Positions 1 to 6,773 of a DNA stretch of 64,000 bases are shown here, one piece after another. The stretch is from the NCBI GenBank assembly GCA_019459145.1, contig JAIBEK010000067.1:55814-119813 (forward strand), read 5' to 3'. Position 1 is the first letter of the stretch, and each line of letters begins with the position of its first letter. The DNA comes from Arenimonas sp. (GTDB taxonomy: Bacteria; Pseudomonadota; Alphaproteobacteria; Rhizobiales; Rhizobiaceae). Below the pieces are notes generated by a model. The model made no database searches. It saw only the letters and a list, made by a program, of their open reading frames with translations, and had not been told where the DNA came from. A program made the translations under genes and the position numbers.

Positions 1-60
1 GCCGAGCAGTCGGCGAAGGCCGGAAGCGAACGGCATGGAAACGGAGGCCATGGTGTTCAT
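1..60 (-). CDS. Dipeptide-type ABC transporter permease, DppC-like (partial, N-terminus only)
   Basis: Only the first 20 codons are in the window: reading leftwards from an ATG at 60-58 the frame gives MNTMASVSMPFASGLRRLLG and runs off the edge open. The start overlaps the stop of the DppB-like permease by four bases (ATGA), the usual translational coupling of two importer permeases. A basic, hydrophobic N-terminus fits a membrane protein. The DppC assignment rests on gene order (binding protein, DppB, then DppC) rather than on sequence, because the diagnostic part lies outside the window. Confidence 0.6.
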   Translation of the reverse strand, partial: MNTMASVSMPFASGLRRLLG

Positions 61-1007
61 TGGCGCACCCGCGGATCAACGAGAATATAGAGCATGTCGA
101 CAATGAAGTTGATGAGCACATAGATGGCGGCGACGACGAGCAGCGCGCCCTGGATGACCGGATAGTCCCGGCGCAGGACTGCCGAGACGACGAGATTGCC
201 GATGCCGGGCAGGCCGAAGACGGTCTCGGTCACGACGGCACCTGCGACCAGCATGGCGATCGACAGGCCGATGACGGTAATGATCGGGATCAGCGCGTTC
301 TTAAGCGCGTGTTTCAGGATGACACGGCCTTCGCCGGCGCCCTTGGCGCGGGCGGTGCGGACATAGTCCTCACCGAGCACATCGAGCATGGCGGCGCGGG
401 TGAAGCGGGTGATCAGGGCGGAATTGACGACGCCGAGCGCCACGGCCGGCAGGACGAGATGGTGCAGACGTGCAAGGAACGGCGTGTCCGGACCGCCGTA
501 ACCGGAAGCCGGAAACCAGCCCTGACCGACGGCGAAGACCTGAATCAGCATGAGGCCGAGCCAGAAACTCGGCACGCTTGCCGCCACCATGGTGAGGGTC
601 ACGACCATCTGGTCGAAGATCGTGCCGCGCTTGACGGCCGAAAGGATGCCGACCGGCAGGGCGATCGCGACCGCGATCAGGATCGAGAACAGGGTGAGGA
701 AAAAGGTTGGCTCGGCACGTGCGGCGAGTGCCGTCGTGACCGGCTGGTTGAGAAAAATCGACTGGCCGAGATCGCCCTGCAATATGCCCAGAACAAACTG
801 GCCGTATTGCAGGAGGAGCGGCGCATCGAGCCCCATGCGGGAGCGCAATTGCGCGATGTCTTCCGGGGTCGCATCCGACCCCAGCATGACAGCGGCAGGA
901 TCGCCGGGCGTTACGCGGACGATGATGAAGACCACCGTCACGACGAGGGCGAGCACGATCGTCATGCCCCCCAGCCGTTTCAAGAGTGCCTCAGCGATCC
1001 TTGCCAT
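57..1007 (-). CDS. Dipeptide/oligopeptide-type ABC transporter permease (DppB family)
   Basis: Inner-membrane permease of a peptide-type ABC importer, 316 aa, the normal length for DppB/OppB. A first membrane helix (about residues 12-30) is followed by the family signature VRVTPGDPA, a periplasmic segment, then a block of five helices. The ATPase-coupling loop is visible as EDYVRTARAKGAGEGRVI (about residues 210-230), and the protein ends in the typical LVDPRVR. The ATG at 1007 is preceded by AAGGA at good spacing. It lies 10 bases after the binding-protein gene and overlaps the next permease by ATGA, so it is the second transporter gene of a minus-strand operon. Substrate is not readable from the permease; the neighbouring peptidase suggests peptides or modified peptides. 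Confidence 0.93.
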   Translation of the reverse strand: MARIAEALLKRLGGMTIVLALVVTVVFIIVRVTPGDPAAVMLGSDATPEDIAQLRSRMGLDAPLLLQYGQFVLGILQGDLGQSIFLNQPVTTALAARAEPTFFLTLFSILIAVAIALPVGILSAVKRGTIFDQMVVTLTMVAASVPSFWLGLMLIQVFAVGQGWFPASGYGGPDTPFLARLHHLVLPAVALGVVNSALITRFTRAAMLDVLGEDYVRTARAKGAGEGRVILKHALKNALIPIITVIGLSIAMLVAGAVVTETVFGLPGIGNLVVSAVLRRDYPVIQGALLVVAAIYVLINFIVDMLYILVDPRVRQ

Positions 1008-1017
1008 AGCCTGGTCC

Positions 1018-2535
1018 TTACTTTTTCGGGCTTACGTTCCAGAAGTGCGGCCAATAGGTCGGCTCGTAACCCGACACACCATTGGCGAGACCCGAGACGG
1101 CATTGAAGTTGCCGACCTTGTAGAGCGGTGCATCATCATAGATGACCGTCTGGATCCCGTCCCAGGCTGTCTTCTTGGCGTCGTCGGTTGTCGCGTCCAT
1201 GTAGGCGGCAACGGCCTTCGTCTTCTGGTCCGAAACGTACCAGCCCGGATAGGTGTCGGTGATCGTGTTGATCGTTGTCGGATCGCCGGGGAAGTTGGAG
1301 TGGGTGATGAAGATGTCCCATTCCTTCGAATCGGCGCGCCGGGTGGTCAGCGTTGCCCAATCGACCACCTGAAGATCGACCTTGAAGCCGGCTGCTTCCA
1401 AATAGGCCTTGGCGACTTCGCCGATCTTGTAGTGGAATTCGTACTGGCGGCTGGTCATCAGGCGCAGCGGGGTGCCGTCATAGCCGGCCTGTTCCAGCAG
1501 TCTACCAGCCGATTCCGGATCGCCTTCGCCGTAACGCGCAACGCCCGCTTCGGTGTGCCAGAAGGACCCCTTCGGGAAGATCGAGGCATCGACACTGAAG
1601 AAGCGGTCCTCGGAAAAGGCTGCCAGCATCATGTCGTTCGGGTTGAGCGCTGCCTGAACCGCCTGACGGAGTTCCTTCTTAACAAGCAGGCCTTCCTTCA
1701 TGTTCATGTTCATCGAGGCCCAGCCGGCATCCTTGAAGATCACGGGCTTGGCATTGCCGCTTCCCTCGACGCGTTCATAGGCGCTGACCGGAAGCGAGTC
1801 GGCATAGTCGAACTGGCCGGAGATCAGGCCCTCGACGCGCGTATTGGCGTCGGGAACCGGAACGAAACGGATTTCCTTTGCGATCGCTTCGCGCTTGCCG
1901 GCATAATTGCTGACTTCGCCTTCCGGAGACTTGTAGCCCTCGAAACGGACGAGCTGGGTGTACTGGTCGGGCTTGCGCTCCTTGAGGGCATAGGGTCCGG
2001 TACCGACGAAGTCGGTCAGCGTGTCGGCGAGCTTTTCCGACGGCATGATTACGGAAGCCTGGGACAGCGTGGCGAGCAGCGGCGCATAGCGCGACTTGAG
2101 CTTGATGACGACGGCGTGGTCGCCGTCTTCCGTCAGGCTCTCGACGATTGTCGCAACCTGCTTGCCCTTGGAATTGATCGCCATCCAGCGCTTCAGCGAG
2201 GCCGTCACGTCCTTGGCGTCGAAAGCGCTGCCGTCGTGGAAGGTTACCCCTTCGCGCAGCGGAATGCGGTAGGTCAGGCCGTCCTCGGAAAGGGTCGGCA
2301 TGCCGGCTGCGAGCAGCGGCACGGACTTCCACTGGGCGTCATAGGTATAGAGCGTCTCGAAGATGTGCTGGTCGATGGTCAGCACGATATCGGTCGGCGT
2401 CTGCATGACGTCGAGGGTCGGCGGCTCGCCGATCGTCGCAACGGTCAATACGCCGTCACTGGCCTGGGCCAGTGCCAGGCTGCTGGTTCCGGCAAGTGCC
2501 GCCAGCGTGATCAGAACAAATGCACTCTTTTTCAT
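1018..2535 (-). CDS. ABC transporter periplasmic substrate-binding protein (SBP family 5, peptide/opine type)
   Basis: Periplasmic receptor of the adjacent importer, 505 aa. The start at 2535 (MKKSAFVLITLAALAG) gives a clean Sec signal peptide ending near ALAQA and is preceded by AAGGGAA; an open frame extending upstream to 2937 has no ribosome site and would bury the signal peptide. Family-5 features are visible: TVATIGEPPTLDVMQTP after the signal, a YRIPLREGVTFHDGSAFDAKDV segment broken by the usual aromatic residues, and a C-terminal YEPTYWPHFWNV. It sits 68 bases downstream of the M81 peptidase gene and 10 bases before the permease. Proteins of this family bind peptides, but also opines, glutathione or sugars, so the ligand is open. 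Confidence 0.92.
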   Translation of the reverse strand: MKKSAFVLITLAALAGTSSLALAQASDGVLTVATIGEPPTLDVMQTPTDIVLTIDQHIFETLYTYDAQWKSVPLLAAGMPTLSEDGLTYRIPLREGVTFHDGSAFDAKDVTASLKRWMAINSKGKQVATIVESLTEDGDHAVVIKLKSRYAPLLATLSQASVIMPSEKLADTLTDFVGTGPYALKERKPDQYTQLVRFEGYKSPEGEVSNYAGKREAIAKEIRFVPVPDANTRVEGLISGQFDYADSLPVSAYERVEGSGNAKPVIFKDAGWASMNMNMKEGLLVKKELRQAVQAALNPNDMMLAAFSEDRFFSVDASIFPKGSFWHTEAGVARYGEGDPESAGRLLEQAGYDGTPLRLMTSRQYEFHYKIGEVAKAYLEAAGFKVDLQVVDWATLTTRRADSKEWDIFITHSNFPGDPTTINTITDTYPGWYVSDQKTKAVAAYMDATTDDAKKTAWDGIQTVIYDDAPLYKVGNFNAVSGLANGVSGYEPTYWPHFWNVSPKK

Positions 2536-2603
2536 TTTTCGGTTCCCTTCATTGGCATCGGTTTGGTCAAAGATCCCGGCCGGCTTTCCTCCCGGTCGAA
2601 AAT

Positions 2604-4085
2604 TCAGACATCGAGTCCCAGCGGATCGGCAACGCGCGGCCAGAGCTCGAGGCTCGCCTTGCGGTAGGGCGTGGTTGCCGGGTTGGTGGGATAGGAGGTC
2701 GGCGCGGCGATATAGACGATTTCGGAGGAAATCGGCTGAAAGCCCGCGTAGAAATGATTGGTCGACTTGATCAGCAGATAGGATTTCTCGGCGAAATCGA
2801 CGCCCTGGTTGGAGAAGATGTCGGGCTCGTAGGTCTGTGTGCGGCTGGTGATCAGCACGATGTCGATATTCGTGCCGACCGGGCGAACGACGGCGACACT
2901 GCCGAGCGTGACCCGGCTGTTGCGGAAACTCTGCCACCCGGCGTCGATGACCTTCATGACGGTCACACGCAGATCGAGCGGCTCTCCGCCTTCGGGGCCG
3001 GACTTTCCGCCGACACGCAGGCTGAGTTCCGCGCCCTCGCCGGCCGCATGGCAGAAGGTCACGGCGATCGGATCCCAGATCGTCGCGACGGCGAAATTGT
3101 CCATGCCGCGATTCAGCATCCGGCGCAGGATGTAGGTCGCGTCGCCTGCCACGCCACCGCCGGGATTGTCCCAGACGTCGGCTATGGTGACCGGCATTTC
3201 AGGATGCGCGGCGCGCATTGCGATCGCCTGGTCGAGACCGGCCTCGGTATCGAACATCGGCATCGCGGTGGTCTTGCGCAGGCTGTAGAGCTCGCGGCCG
3301 AGTTGGGCCGCCAGGGCATCGCCCTTCACCTTGTCGTTGTCGGTCACGACGACGATGCGCGTTCCCATGTCCGGCAGGTCCCCGGCCATGAAGCCGTGGA
3401 TCACTGAGGCGGAAAGGACACCGCCCTTGCCTTCCATCGCCTGCATGCGGTCCACGAACGACCGCATCGGCTCGCGGCTGGTCGGGAAAATGGTGATCAT
3501 TCGGCAGTCGAAGGTCGAAATCACCGGCTTGATCTCGCCGCGCAGCGCCCGGAGCGCGAGTTCCACGACATGTTCGCCGCGCTGTTCGAAATCCGTATGC
3601 GGGAATTCGAGGAAGGCCGCCATGAGGTCGAGATTGGCGACCCTGAGAGCGGTCAGATGGCTGTGTGGGTCAAATTCGGCGGCGATCAGAACATCCGGGC
3701 CGACGATCGCGCGGACCCGGGCGAGGAAATCGCCTTCCGGATCATCATAGCCTTGGGCCGCCATCGCGCCATGCAGGCCGAGCACGACGCCATCGACCGG
3801 CAGCGCCGCCTTCAGTTCGGCAAGGATCAGGTCGCGCAGCGTCTCGTAGGTCTGGCGCTGGATCAGGCCGGCGGGTTCCGCCCAGCAAGACGTGCCTTCG
3901 ATCACGGTGAAGCCTTCTTCCCTGCCACGACGGCGCAGGATCGGAACGACGGAGGAGCAGAGTGTCGGCGTATCCGGATGCTCGCCCGGTCCGGCGTAGA
4001 AGGCGGCCTTGAACGCATTCATGTCCGTCGGTACGGGGGAGAAGGTGTTCGTCTCAGTCGCCAGCGAGGCGGTGAAGATGCGCAT
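2604..4085 (-). CDS. M81 family metallopeptidase (MlrC / microcystinase C-like)
   Basis: Predicted zinc metallopeptidase of MEROPS family M81, 493 aa, full length. The N-terminal catalytic half shows the family blocks RIFTASLATETNTFSP, VVLGLHGAMAAQGYDDPEGD, AAEFDPHSHLT and AFLEFPHTD; the D and H residues in these blocks are the expected metal ligands. The C-terminal half contains IADVWDNPGGGVAGDATYIL, typical of MlrC. MlrC hydrolyses linearised microcystin peptides in sphingomonads; most relatives have unknown substrates and are found beside peptide ABC importers, as here. It is first gene of the minus-strand operon and has no signal peptide, so it should act on imported substrate in the cytoplasm. 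No convincing Shine-Dalgarno precedes the ATG at 4085. Confidence 0.9.
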   Translation of the reverse strand: MRIFTASLATETNTFSPVPTDMNAFKAAFYAGPGEHPDTPTLCSSVVPILRRRGREEGFTVIEGTSCWAEPAGLIQRQTYETLRDLILAELKAALPVDGVVLGLHGAMAAQGYDDPEGDFLARVRAIVGPDVLIAAEFDPHSHLTALRVANLDLMAAFLEFPHTDFEQRGEHVVELALRALRGEIKPVISTFDCRMITIFPTSREPMRSFVDRMQAMEGKGGVLSASVIHGFMAGDLPDMGTRIVVVTDNDKVKGDALAAQLGRELYSLRKTTAMPMFDTEAGLDQAIAMRAAHPEMPVTIADVWDNPGGGVAGDATYILRRMLNRGMDNFAVATIWDPIAVTFCHAAGEGAELSLRVGGKSGPEGGEPLDLRVTVMKVIDAGWQSFRNSRVTLGSVAVVRPVGTNIDIVLITSRTQTYEPDIFSNQGVDFAEKSYLLIKSTNHFYAGFQPISSEIVYIAAPTSYPTNPATTPYRKASLELWPRVADPLGLDV

Positions 4086-4268
4086 GTCTTAAATCCGAAT
4101 ACACTCCGGCCTTCGGCCACCGCTACGGGGCTCGCTACCGTCGTCATGTTGTCTTGCTGACCGATTTCCGATTGCCGCCGACCTAGAGGGTCGTCTTTGC
4201 AGCGATTGCCGCAGCGCGCTCGAAAGTCGAATCTCCCATTTTCTTCAGTTCACCCACTCACCATTCCG

Positions 4269-4285
4269 GTGTAATTTATTTTCTT
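4269..4285. promoter_or_regulatory. Operator-like direct repeat, copy 1
   Basis: GTGTAATTTATTTTCTT, repeated exactly at 4341-4357, 72 bases apart. It aligns at 12 of 17 positions with the perfect palindrome GTGAAATTCAATTTCAC at 5836-5852 in front of the rpiR gene. I infer an RpiR binding site upstream of the M81/ABC operon. Confidence 0.45.
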
Positions 4286-4340
4286 GATAATGCGGTAAAT
4301 CGGAGCGAAGTCAACGAATTTTCCGTTTAAGTATGATGTT

Positions 4341-4357
4341 GTGTAATTTATTTTCTT
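4341..4357. promoter_or_regulatory. Operator-like direct repeat, copy 2
   Basis: Second exact copy of GTGTAATTTATTTTCTT. The 72-base repeat distance is close to seven helical turns, so two bound proteins would face the same side of the DNA. Assignment to the RpiR protein is inference from similarity to the 5836 palindrome. Confidence 0.45.
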
Positions 4358-4512
4358 CTTCATGGAAAGGCGATGCATTTTTTCATAGTGAGGCATCCCT
4401 CGCAACACCGGTCTCCAATGCTGCGCGCTGTGATTTTGTCTGGGAATCGAGAGTTTTAGCCGTGCGGGACATTCGCGGCAGGGGCGAGGGGAGGCCGTTT
4501 CGAAATGAAAAA

Positions 4513-4538
4513 GGGCGCCTGACGCAGGCGCCCTATTT
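4513..4538 (-). terminator. Rho-independent terminator of the D-threonine aldolase-like gene (possibly bidirectional)
   Basis: Perfect 9-bp stem GGGCGCCTG / CAGGCGCCC (4513-4521 and 4525-4533) with a 3-base loop. On the minus strand it is followed directly by TTTTTCATTT, which places a classic terminator about 80 bases after the stop at 4616. On the plus strand it is followed by TATTTTC, so it could work in both directions. Confidence 0.85.
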
Positions 4539-4615
4539 TCATCATGTCTGCCGAACCATCACAGCCCGGCGGCGGCCTGAAGATTTGAAGCGGCAGAATT
4601 TTTCAAAGGCACCGG

Positions 4616-5704
4616 CTACCAGACCGTCCCGCGGGCATCCACTTTCTCGACCCGCGTGACGATGCCGTCGCGATGAAAGACCATCCGATCGAAGAGATTG
4701 GTGACGACGCAGGTGTGGTTGGGCACCACCTTCACCATCGTGCCGATCTCCGGGAACGGCTTGGCGCAGCCCGATAGATCGACCACCGCATGCTCCTCCG
4801 AGAGCGACACGATACGGGCGCCCTCGAAACCGTGGATGGAACCGTATTCGGTGAAGCCGAGCAGGTCGGAGGTCAGTGCCTTTGAGCCGCAGTCCAGCAC
4901 GGCACGATCCGTCGCTGGACGCGAAACCACTGTTGCAAGGATGTGCATGGCGAGATCATCCGCTGTACAATGGCCGGCGCGGACCATGCTGCGGTCGTTA
5001 TAGACATAGGTTCCGGCGCGATGTTCCGTGGCGGACGGCACCAGGTGGGCGGAGAAGAGATCCGGCGAACCACCGCTGGACCGCACGGGGCAATCTATCC
5101 CCTTGTCCGACAGGAGCGCCATGGTGCGGGCCATGAAGGTCTCGACCTCGACCGCGCCGCCGACGGCGGGATAGGTCATGATGCCGCCGAAACGCAGGCC
5201 GGGCGCCGATGCGATCTTCTCGGCGAGCGCGACCGCCGCCTCCGGCGTCTGCACGCCGCAGCGCTTCGCGCCGGTATCGCATTCGACCAGAACCGTCAGC
5301 GGACGATCTGCATCGAAGGTGGAGGCCAGACCGGCAAACGTGATCTCGCTGTCGGCGACGACCGCAAGCCTTGCGACCCGTTCGTTCAACGCCTTCAGCC
5401 GGGCGAGCTTGGCCGGTCCGAGAATATTGTAGGTGATGAGGATGTCGTCGAAGCCGGCATCGGCAAAGACCTCCGCCTCGGTCACCTTCTGGCAATTGAG
5501 CCCGACCGCGCCCGCTTCCACCTGCTGGCGGGCGACCGCGGCGATCTTGTGGGTCTTGATATGCGGCCGGAATGCCTTGCCATGACGATCGCAATAGGCC
5601 TGGACACGGGCGATGTTGGCGCCAAGCCTCGCCTCGTCGATGACAGGCATCGGCGTTGCGACCTGTTCGAGCGGCGTGCCGGGTTCGGGCCACGGATAGT
5701 TCAT
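4616..5704 (-). CDS. D-threonine aldolase / D-serine dehydratase-like PLP enzyme (alanine racemase N-terminal fold)
   Basis: Fold-type III PLP enzyme, 362 aa. The N-terminal TIM barrel carries RPHIKTHK (residues 46-53), whose first K is the PLP Schiff-base lysine in D-threonine aldolase and DSD1-type D-serine dehydratase. The C-terminal beta domain has PNHTCVVTN near residue 330, the H-x-C divalent-metal site that separates this group from alanine racemase. Members cleave D-threonine and other D-beta-hydroxy amino acids to glycine plus aldehyde, or dehydrate D-serine. The ATG at 5704 has GAGG upstream. It is transcribed divergently from rpiR and towards the peptidase/importer operon, suggesting use of D- or beta-hydroxy amino acids released from imported peptides. 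Which reaction it performs cannot be decided from sequence. Confidence 0.88.
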   Translation of the reverse strand: MNYPWPEPGTPLEQVATPMPVIDEARLGANIARVQAYCDRHGKAFRPHIKTHKIAAVARQQVEAGAVGLNCQKVTEAEVFADAGFDDILITYNILGPAKLARLKALNERVARLAVVADSEITFAGLASTFDADRPLTVLVECDTGAKRCGVQTPEAAVALAEKIASAPGLRFGGIMTYPAVGGAVEVETFMARTMALLSDKGIDCPVRSSGGSPDLFSAHLVPSATEHRAGTYVYNDRSMVRAGHCTADDLAMHILATVVSRPATDRAVLDCGSKALTSDLLGFTEYGSIHGFEGARIVSLSEEHAVVDLSGCAKPFPEIGTMVKVVPNHTCVVTNLFDRMVFHRDGIVTRVEKVDARGTVW

Positions 5705-5835
5705 GCTAGACCTCGTTGGGGAAGACGCGCCGTCGGATCGAGTATGCCGTTGGCGCGGAGCTGTTGCTTTTATTTTCAGGAGAGGGGCGAGTTTCGTTGA
5801 TGCTTGCCCGCATTATGCTATCAAAAATGGTGCGA

Positions 5836-5852
5836 GTGAAATTCAATTTCAC
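5836..5852. promoter_or_regulatory. Palindromic operator in the rpiR / D-threonine aldolase-like divergent promoter
   Basis: GTGAAATTCAATTTCAC is a perfect 17-base palindrome around a central C, about 45 bases before the rpiR ATG. A further partial match, TTTATTTTC, lies at 5769-5777. The location between divergent genes and the similarity to the 4269/4341 repeats suggest autoregulation by RpiR plus co-regulation of the PLP enzyme gene. Confidence 0.5.
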
Positions 5853-5897
5853 CGGAGCTTGAAGTTTTCACAACGCGGGCAATACAGGCAAGACCCA

Positions 5898-6761
5898 ATG
5901 GACCTCTTTCACGCCCTCTCCGACGAGGATGGCCGACTTTCCGGCCTGGATGCCAAGCTGGCAAAGTTCGCGCAGGAGAACGTGGATTTTGTCGTCAATG
6001 CGTCAATCATCGAGTTGGCCCATCGGGCGGGCGTTTCGCCGCCGACGGTCACCCGTTTCTGCCGGCGGCTGGGGTGCCAGGGCTATTCCGATTTCAAGGT
6101 GCAGCTGGCCAAGCTGGCCTATGTCGGCCTGCGTTACCTGAAACCGGAGGCTTCGACGGCGACCGCCGAGGAGGTGGCCCGCGATATCGTCTCCAAGGCA
6201 CAGAACGCGCTTTTTGAACTCCATCGCCAGATCGACCTCGTCGCCATCGAAAAGGCGGCGCAGATCCTGCGGGCCGCAGATTTCGTCCAGGCCTTTGGCG
6301 CCAGTGGCAATTCGGCGATGATCGTCAACGAGTTGCACAATCGGCTGTTTCGTCTCGGTTGCCGAGTGAACGCATCCAACGACCATGGCATGAACCTGAT
6401 GATTTCGGCGGCCGCGCAGCCCGGAACGGTGGTGTTCGGCTCGTCCTATACCGGCCGCGACATGGGCCTCGTCCATTGTCTGGAGCTTTTGCGACAGAAC
6501 GCCATTCCGACCATCGTGATGACCCAGGCCGGCTCGCCGGTTGCGCAGGCCGCGGACCTGGTCATCGCGATCGACATGCCGGAGGGCAAGAACATCTTCC
6601 GCCCGACATCGACGCGCTACGCCTATCTCGCGGCAATCGACATCCTGGCCAACATGGTCGCCTATGCCGATCGAAACAAGGCGCTGAAATCGCTGCGGAG
6701 CATCAAGGAGGAACTGGTGCGCAACCGTGATGGCGACGATCGCCAGCTCCTCGGCGATTGA
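5898..6761 (+). CDS. MurR/RpiR family transcriptional regulator
   Basis: Regulator of 287 aa with an N-terminal RpiR helix-turn-helix (about residues 1-77; SIIELAHRAGVSPPTVTRFCRRLG is the recognition region, here split by its usual turn at AGVS) and a C-terminal SIS domain (about 120-260, starting QILRAADFVQAFGASGNSA) that senses a phosphosugar or other small ligand. The ATG at 5898 (MDLFHALSDEDG) is preferred; the open frame extends upstream to 5703 but that part overlaps the operator palindrome and lacks protein-like composition. It is divergent from the D-threonine aldolase-like gene, which it probably controls along with the ABC operon. Confidence 0.92.
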   Translation: MDLFHALSDEDGRLSGLDAKLAKFAQENVDFVVNASIIELAHRAGVSPPTVTRFCRRLGCQGYSDFKVQLAKLAYVGLRYLKPEASTATAEEVARDIVSKAQNALFELHRQIDLVAIEKAAQILRAADFVQAFGASGNSAMIVNELHNRLFRLGCRVNASNDHGMNLMISAAAQPGTVVFGSSYTGRDMGLVHCLELLRQNAIPTIVMTQAGSPVAQAADLVIAIDMPEGKNIFRPTSTRYAYLAAIDILANMVAYADRNKALKSLRSIKEELVRNRDGDDRQLLGD

Positions 6762-6773
6762 AGGCCGGCTGTT

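Larger units (their letters stand above)
4086..4615. other. 530-base intergenic region: control region of the peptidase/importer operon plus terminator
   Basis: No convincing gene. A 108-codon open frame at 4333-4659 crosses the terminator and has unrelated composition. The region is markedly AT-richer than its surroundings between 4260 and 4400, where two exact 17-base repeats (4269-4285 and 4341-4357) lie, and it contains a strong hairpin at 4513-4533. The minus-strand promoter of the operon starting at 4085 must lie here. Confidence 0.7.

Noticed and set aside
550..2667. 705-codon plus-strand open frame opposite the permease and binding-protein genes
   Set aside because: Crosses the junction of two real genes on the other strand and lacks any recognisable domain.
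4333..4659. 108-codon open frame in the 4.1-4.6 kb gap
   Set aside because: Contains the operator repeat and the terminator hairpin, runs into the end of the D-threonine aldolase-like gene, and has no family features.
5703..5897. N-terminal extension of the rpiR frame
   Set aside because: It would translate through the operator palindrome and the divergent promoter; the ATG at 5898 matches the family start.
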